Shown here piece after piece: positions 57,767-64,000 of a DNA stretch of 64,000 nucleotides. Origin of the DNA: Pteria penguin (Eukaryota; Mollusca; Bivalvia; Pterioida; Pteriidae). Each line of letters begins with the position of its first letter. Position 1 is the first letter of the stretch. The notes under the pieces are model-generated. The model was not told the DNA's origin. It saw only the letters and a list, made by a program, of their open reading frames with translations, and did no database searches. The translations under genes and the position numbers were made by a program. The stretch spans positions 58,950,983-59,014,982 of the forward strand of contig CM068580.1 of the NCBI GenBank assembly GCA_035048485.1. The letters are read 5' to 3'.

Positions 57767-59094
57767 CTTTTTTATTTATTTATTCTTCCTGTTGATATAT
57801 ACATCTAGTGAACTTCGACAAAACAGCATCTTCAATATGTGATTTTTCATTGTATGACATTACAATTCATGATGTGTATTTGTGTTTTGTATGAGTCTCA
57901 TATCTCAAATGTCTCTTCTTGACGAAATGTATTGTCTTCAACGAAGTAAAGTATTTCAAAGGGAACGCTTTTTAAAATCAATTAAGAATACCCCCTGACA
58001 ATATTTCGACCAAATCGCCTTTTTCATGTGAAATATATTCTGATAAATCGTAATTTAATTCCGTTTAATGTACACATTACAGATGTAGAGTTGTAACGTG
58101 TACATTCTGCAAAGCTTTAAGTGGAAGTATCTATAACTGCAAACTACGCTTGTGTTATAGTAAAATATACATTCAAATATGCATATATACAAGCTTAATG
58201 TTTCACCGGAGTGGTTTTGCACAGTTAAATGTGCCCATGAAAGTGCATATGTAAAACATACAACTGCGATAAGTGCAAGTGTAAATAATACATTTGTATA
58301 AAGTACATATGTGTAAACGATACATCTTCAACGTAAATTTACAATTCTACATGTCTGGATTTCTGACTACGAATACCTTCCATAAACATCTGATCAAATA
58401 AATGAAAGTACAAAAAGGTATATGGGTCAAACGACAAGATTTTCAATATACAAATTATCGTCTTCACGTTAATCAACATATATCAAAACTCTCATTATCA
58501 AATGTAAAATACACATATGTGTTTATCTATATATTTTTTGAAATACATTTTAACCCCATTGACTTATATCCCCTCCCCTTTCCCCAGTGAATAATCTTTT
58601 TACATATAATGTAGCAAGTAGATGTAATGGAATTTTCAGAAACATACAATCATAATGTATGGATCTGTATTAATATATTTTATTGACATACATAGGTTGA
58701 AATGAGATTTCGTCACTCAGTTTTGACGACTATATAAGGCAATGAAATCCTATAATTGATCTATAATTGTCATATTTACCGAATGTAAAATACACATACG
58801 TGTTCATGGATATATTTAGAAATACATTTTAACCCCAATGACTTATATCCCCCTCCATGATGAACGTTTTACATACAATGTTCGAAAGTGGATGTAATGG
58901 GGTCTTGAGAATCTTTTTTTAAAAATATTTTACATCAGTTAAATCGTTAACTTTTAAACTGGAAACGTATGCTATCAAATAAATGATAAATGTGAATAAC
59001 AAACTTCATGTTCATTTCGAGTTATCCTTCTTTAAAGGGATTGCACAACCCCAGTCAGGTAAATTTAAATACTTGTTATTGCTGTACAGCAAGT

Positions 59095-59231
59095 GGGTGA
59101 GCCGTGGCGTTGTTGGAAAACAAAGACAAATATCTTTCAACTGAGACTAAAGCAGCTTGATCTACTCTCGTCATCTGATTTCGGTTGGTTGGCGGGGGTA
59201 CTAACACGCCAACTCGATACTCACTCTTTTT
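59095..59231 (+). repeat. core copy 28, hybrid type
   Basis: B-like left half, A-like right half, 'ggtactaacacgcc'. The unit downstream is the partner of 30541-31400. Confidence 0.85.
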
Positions 59232-59425
59232 CTTTTTTTTTTTTCCTGTAGATAAATACGTTTCTGAATTAAGGTACATGTATAATATTTAGCGGCAGGA
59301 ACTTACATTTGTCTTCTTAAAAAACTCAAGAAAATAGGATTTTAATACCTGAGTTTTTACGGAATAGTATTTCAATCAATTCAGTAAAGGTGTAGGTGTC
59401 TCATACCTCAAATCACTCTCTTTGA

Positions 59426-59699
59426 TTGATTGATTGATTTTTTTGTTTTACGTCACACCACGAATATTTCACGTATATGGTGACGGCATCTGCCTGATGC
59501 GGGGCATACAAATTTTGACCTTTGCAACGGACCCAACCGAAGCAGTGAGGGATCTTTAACGTGTCATGCATACCACGACACGGGGCCTCGGTTTTTACTG
59601 TCTCATCCGAAAGACAGAACACCGGCATGGCCAGAGCGGGACTCGAACCCCGGCCTCCCGATCAGGAGTCCGACGCGATACCACTAGGCCACGCCGGCT
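59426..59699 (-). mobile_element. tRNA-derived SINE, full copy with target duplication
   Basis: Minus orientation. A 13-bp duplication tcactctctttga lies at 59413-59425 and 59700-59712. The sibling unit near 30725 lacks the SINE ('aaatcactctttgacg'), giving an empty site. B-box-like 'gggttcgagtcccg' on the minus strand. Confidence 0.85.
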
Positions 59700-60571
59700 T
59701 CACTCTCTTTGACGAAATATATTGATATCAATCAAGTAAAATCTTCCAAGGGGAAGACATTGTAAAATGCATTAAAAACAATCGTAGTGGAATATACGAC
59801 TGATGATAAACTGTAATTTAACATCGTTTAGAAATGTCATATCACAATTCTACATTGGAATTTATCATCGTTCATTTTACTTGTGGTCAAGTGGCCGAAA
59901 ATTATTGAAACATGTACTTTATATTTTCCGATTTTAAGGACATACCCGGCTCGCAAATCTTTTATATTTCTGTACAAAATAGTTCCTCTTATCAAATGCA
60001 ATTGATGACAAGAAAGTTAAATCTAATTTAGTCACGAATCGAGCTCCAGGGTTGCCAGGAATATTGCAAATAAAGATTTTCTTTGTCTTTTCACCAGAAA
60101 GTTTTCAAATACTTTCTTCATTCATAGGATTATGTATCCAATATATTTTATTTCGAATATGAAGAGAAAATGTCCATGATAAAAGAAAATATTGAGTAAT
60201 GTTTGTTTTGTCTAGACATGGCAATGAAAAATGTTTGAATTAATCAATCAAGGCAGTTGAAAAAATCTCCACATTTTCATTTGGTAACAACATCAGACGT
60301 CATTATGAGTCTCTATGATAGACCATAAGAAGAGGCCAGCTCAGTTTTGAAGCAAATCTATCCTAAAACTGAATAAGTAGGATATGACCTCAAGATACAA
60401 GTATGTATGAAATATAAATCGATATTGATGGTCATTCAGAATGCCGGTTTTACACGACATGGACGTGATGTGATAAAGAAAGTTTTACTTCATTATGATT
60501 TATCTGCCTGTTAGAGGATTGCAACACACCAGCCAGTAGATTTATGTTTTAGTAATAATTTCACAGATAGC

Positions 60572-60582
60572 GGGTGAGCCGT
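60572..60582 (+). repeat. core copy 29, remnant
   Basis: 'gatagcgggtgagccg' is followed at once by 'ttaatcaacatatata', a flank that in other units lies far from the core (e.g. 25411). A deletion join. Confidence 0.65.
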
Positions 60583-61029
60583 TAATCAACATATATAATA
60601 ACCTTCCTTCTTTTCAATAAAACACGAAGAAATGAGATTTCGTCACTCAGTTTTAACGACTATATAAGGCAATGAAATCCTACAGTAGATCCATAGTTAT
60701 CCTGTTTACCGAATGTAAAATTCACAGATGTGTTCATAGATATATTTAGGAATACATTTTAACCCCATTGACTTATAAAACCCCGCCCCCTTGAATGAAC
60801 TTTTTACATAAAATGCTAGAAAGTGGATGTAATGGAGTCTTGATAAACTTTTTTATATTTTACGTCAGTTAAATGGTTAACTTTTAAACTAGAAACGTAT
60901 AAATGATAACGTCATAAAATAATAAATGTGAATAACAAACTCAATGTTCATTTCGAGTTATCCTTCTTTAAAAGGATTGCACAACTCCAGTCAGGTAAAT
61001 TTAAATACCTGTTATTGCTGTACGGCAAG

Positions 61030-61167
61030 TGGGTGAGCCGTGGCGTTGTTGGAAAACAAAGACAAATATCTTTCAACTGAGACAAAAGCAGCTTGATCTA
61101 CTCTCGTCATCTGATTTCGGTTGGTTGGCGGGGGTACCAACACGCCAACTCGACACTCACTCTTTTT
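61030..61167 (+). repeat. core copy 30
   Basis: Hybrid core; last copy before the actin gene. Confidence 0.85.
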
Positions 61168-61239
61168 AATTTCATATACTATCTACATGTATTTTTTTAA
61201 AAGTTAGTGGATCCATTGGCTCTGTCAAACTGTGATACC

Positions 61240-61312
61240 AGCTCAGACAGATAAGCTGGTAAAACGCGGTCATAATAGAGAAGGATCTTGGGTTCGATTC
61301 GCAGTCTGATTA
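61240..61312 (+). repeat. tRNA-like Pol III module
   Basis: A-box-like 'agataagctggta' and B box GGTTCGATTCG; last module of the field. Confidence 0.55.
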
Positions 61313-61860
61313 TCAATTTTGTCCCTTCTGTTATATACGAAGTTACAAAGGAAAATAAGTATGTTGTTTATTTTTATAATTACAATTATAATTATTTTTC
61401 TACACGTCAGAGGTATGTGATCAAGAAATGTAATATTCAACAATATTCAGCTCCTGATCAAAATAAATACATGTACCATCACAAAATTACATGCGTCTAC
61501 CGATCAAATTTTCTAGGAGATATGTATATTTTCAATGTACATAATATACCTATCATGTGAATCAACATATAAGATAGGCTTACACCATATTATTTAACGG
61601 TCGGCATTTTCCGATAGGACAATTATGATATATAAATCTTTATCAATACATGTACGTGTATATTCGTGGAGACCAATAAAACAGAAAGAAGAGAAATCAC
61701 GTGATTCAGTAGTAAAGACTTTATAAGGTAATAAAATTCTAGGTCAGGTATAGTAAATATATGATTAACATGTTAACAGAACATAAGATACACATATGTG
61801 TTCATAGATATATTTAGACCTGGGACAGATGGGCAATGCTTAAAAATATCAATACTGCCA
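61313..61860. other. unit-derived flank and actin upstream region
   Basis: 61320-61520 still resembles the subterminal B unit flank ('gtgatcaagaaatgtaatattc'). Beyond about 61700 the sequence is not clearly unit-like. No gene. Confidence 0.4.
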
Positions 61861-61871
61861 CTTCTAAATTT

Positions 61872-61881
61872 CCAAATAAGG
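61872..61881 (+). promoter_or_regulatory. CArG box 1 (SRF site)
   Basis: CCAAATAAGG is a perfect CC(A/T)6GG match, 154 bp before the actin ATG. SRF sites of this kind control actin genes in animals. Confidence 0.7.
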
Positions 61882-61894
61882 AATATCCTGTACG

Positions 61895-61904
61895 CCATAT
61901 ATGG
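61895..61904 (+). promoter_or_regulatory. CArG box 2 (SRF site)
   Basis: CCATATATGG, a perfect CArG palindrome, 23 bp after the first, about two helical turns away and on the same DNA face. Confidence 0.75.
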
Positions 61905-61934
61905 TAAAATAAGAACACTTGTCTTTGCAATTTA

Positions 61935-61945
61935 TATATAAAAGG
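61935..61945 (+). promoter_or_regulatory. TATA box
   Basis: TATATAAAAGG, about 31 bp after CArG box 2 and 81 bp before the ATG. It predicts a start near 61965-61975 and a 5' UTR of roughly 50-60 nt. Confidence 0.75.
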
Positions 61946-62025
61946 TTGCGACGTATGATTAACTCTAATATAGACAACATTAACGTTGTACTGAGATATT
62001 TGCAAGCATAAGAAAAAAGAAAAAT

Positions 62026-62151
62026 ATGTTGGAAGACGAGATTGCGGCAGTGGTTGTTGATAATGGTTCGGGCATGTGTAAAGCAGGATTCGCCGGAGAC
62101 GATGCCCCTCGGGCGGTTTTTCCATCCGTAATTGGACGTCCAAGATACACG
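62026..62151 (+). CDS. actin, exon 1
   Basis: The ATG at 62026 starts [19 protein letters not shown], the actin N terminus with the nucleotide-binding loop [14 protein letters not shown]. The exon has 42 codons and ends IGRPRYT before a GTACGT donor (phase 0). The normally invariant His after RPR (D-loop base) is Tyr and the following Gln is Thr. Actin forms filaments and binds ATP. Confidence 0.95.
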
Positions 62152-63193
62152 GTACGTTATTAATAAAATTCAAATACATTTTAAAACTATGTAGCGCAGC
62201 TGGCTTTAAACGTTTTAAAAAAATTATTCTTAAAAGATTATTTAAAATCTCCAAAACATAGGTGCACAAAATAATTATCCATAAATGAAAATTGTTATTA
62301 CCTAGGTAAAAAATTAAAATCTATTTGATATATCATTTATTTGAAAATCTAAAATAAGTTTACTATAACTATATACTTACTTAAAGTTTAAAAAATTAAA
62401 TAAAATAATAATAAATGAATAAAGAAAGAAAGAAAGAAAACAAAAAAAAGACCGAATAAATAACTCTAAATGAAAATATTAAATAAAACCGTAAGTCACT
62501 AAATGGCGTAAATTTAATATCTATATTTACATGTATGTTAATTTTGAAAAAAATCTAAAATCTCTTACTGGATGAATTAAAAAGTGAAATCATAATACAA
62601 TGTGCAATAATTATCATTAAATGTGTTGAATTGTTAAGAACATATTTAGCCCATTTCCGAACGAACATAAAATTAAGCATGGAAGAACAATACGTGTTTG
62701 TAAAACACAAATTTCATCGACAGCAGTTAGGTAGTAGCGAGGTGGGTAGACAAACAAACAAGCTTAATGTTGAATGCTGCAGGTCATTTGTACCGAAATC
62801 TAAACTTTATCAGCGTAATTTTGTCTTATATTTTTATCATACATTTTTTAATTTACCTTATTAACAAATTAGCGAATTACGTCATAAAACATGAGTAAAT
62901 TGGGGTTTTTTTTAATTGTTTATTTATTTATTTGTTTATTTATTTATTTAAAATAGACAAATTACTTGAGCGCATAACATCTGCGTTTTATATCTATAAA
63001 ACAAAACCGTAGATAATATCTTTATTATAGTTATTCTAGATATACGACGTTAAGTATGAAATTGTTTCTCATACACTATGAATCAGACAAATTTCATCTT
63101 GTACAGTCCTGTGCCTCTTCTAGAGCATTTATTCTACAACACATTGTAAATTCCTCCCATACTTCATTCTTTATAAATTCTTTCCTATTACAG
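62152..63193 (+). other. actin intron
   Basis: 1042 bp, GT-AG (acceptor TTCCTATTACAG), AT-rich, with GAAA and TTTA microsatellite tracts (about 62420-62440 and 62920-62955). Nothing else seen. Confidence 0.85.
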
Positions 63194-64000
63194 GGTGTCA
63201 TGGCAGGAATGGGCCATAAAGAATCGTACATTGGCGATGAGGCACAAAGTAAACGGGGGATGCTAACACTTAAGTACCCGATAGAACACGGCATCGTAAC
63301 AAACTGGGACGACATGGAGAAGATCTGGCACCACACATTCTATAATGAACTTCGCATTGCGCCCGAGGAACACCCTTGTCTACTGACCGAGGCTCCACAC
63401 AACCCGAAAGCCAACCGAGAAAAAATGACACAAATCATGTTTGAGACGTTCAACGCTCCAGCAATGTATGTAAGCATACAGGCGGTGCTGTCTTTGTATG
63501 GTTCTGGTCGTACCACAGGGATAGTGATGGACTCGGGTGATGGTGTGTCACATATTGTGCCGATCTATGAAGGCTACGCCCTACCCCATGCAGTTGCGAG
63601 ACTTGATCTGGCAGGCCGAGACTTGACCGAGTACATGGTTAAGCTTATGACTGAACGTGGATATGCCTTCTCCACAACAGCGGAGCGCGAAATAGTACGT
63701 GACATCAAAGAAAAATTGTGTTACGTAGCTTTGGATTTTGAACAGGAAATGACGACCGCAGCTCAGTCTTCTTCGCTGGAGAAAAGTTACGAACTTCCCG
63801 ATGGACATGTAATTACGATAGGTAACGAGCGTTTCCGAGGACCCGAGTCGCTTTTCCAGCCATCGTTCCTGGGCTTGGAAATCAACGGAATTCATGAAGC
63901 CACGTACAACAGTATCATGAAATGTGACGTAGACATTCGAAAAGACCTGTATCAGAACATTATATTATCTGGTGGTTCCACAATGTATCCTGGCTTGTCT
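63194..64000 (+). CDS. actin, exon 2, 3' end outside window
   Basis: Reads [20 protein letters not shown] through [26 protein letters not shown] and [20 protein letters not shown] to [12 protein letters not shown], open at the window end (269 codons here; 311 of about 376 residues in total). The phosphate and adenine-binding strings ([14 protein letters not shown]) are intact. Unusual changes at conserved sites include Cys to Gly in ERFRGPE (residue 258), THT to SHI in the DSGDGV loop, and AI to AVAR before LDLAGRD. No frame damage. Probably a divergent, perhaps tissue-restricted, actin paralogue. Confidence 0.95.

Larger units (their letters stand above)
48830..61330. repeat. repeat field, block IV with higher-order duplications
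   Basis: All units are plus-strand. Within 50.67-57.20 kb there is a higher-order pattern: a unit ending 'gtcacctgtttatttattt' (50675, 54206, 56055), full A units (51321, 53499, 54853), short deleted units (51861, 55393) and the two element copies (52349, 56548). Flank between cores in 49690-50670, 57200-57630, 57770-59090 and 59715-60570 is unit-derived; no gene is seen there. Confidence 0.75.

Overview
The window looks like invertebrate animal nuclear DNA, most likely from a bivalve mollusc. This is inferred from AT-rich intron/exon organisation with GT-AG junctions, short dispersed tRNA-derived SINEs of molluscan style, very dense cut-and-paste transposons and fold-back elements, many minisatellites, and frequent ACATGTA strings. 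There are no prokaryotic features (operons, ribosome binding sites). No species can be named from the sequence alone.

Left part (1-17.6 kb). A 5'-cut MULE-type transposase ORF (2-1684) opens the window. From 5251 to 13554 lies a plus-strand split gene. Four exons (5251-5334, 6892-7035, 7681-7788, 12481-13554) are all joined in phase 1. The product has an unrecognised helical N-terminal part, a long coiled coil built of perfect heptads that expanded as 21/42-bp minisatellite units, and a single C-terminal membrane anchor. One frameshift sits in an A8 run at 12825-12832. Its introns hold a fold-back MITE, a SINE with a 12-bp target duplication, a pogo-like element, a 34-bp minisatellite and a hAT-like element with a decayed minus-strand ORF.

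Middle and right part (17.6-61.3 kb). This is a large repeat field. About 30 copies of a ~130-bp core (28 plus, 2 minus) sit in units of roughly 650-710 bp; some units also carry a tRNA-like Pol III promoter module. Comparing units with each other works as a built-in empty-site assay and exposes precise insertions: a 797-bp long-TIR element (18254-19050), a 346-bp palindromic element (22014-22359), a 4.49-kb TA-flanked element (25499-29989) containing a truncated retroelement RT, a 1.44-kb element (33269-34704) containing a SINE, an 839-bp element (34987-35825) and a SINE (59426-59699). A ~9.3-kb foreign block (about 39.5-48.8 kb) interrupts the field. It holds a 27-bp minisatellite, a multi-exon pseudogene of a DUF6729-like family (41.5-45.5 kb), a small unknown minus-strand ORF, and a longer copy of the same retroelement on the minus strand (46.07-48.33 kb). 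The 50.7-57.2 kb section shows higher-order duplication, chimeric units and a duplicated element with a hammerhead-like motif.

Right end (61.8-64 kb). A divergent actin gene begins, with two CArg-type SRF sites, a TATA box, exon 1 (62026-62151), a 1042-bp intron and exon 2 running off the window. Apart from the actin and coiled-coil genes, nearly every coding remnant here belongs to a mobile element or a broken repeat-family gene.
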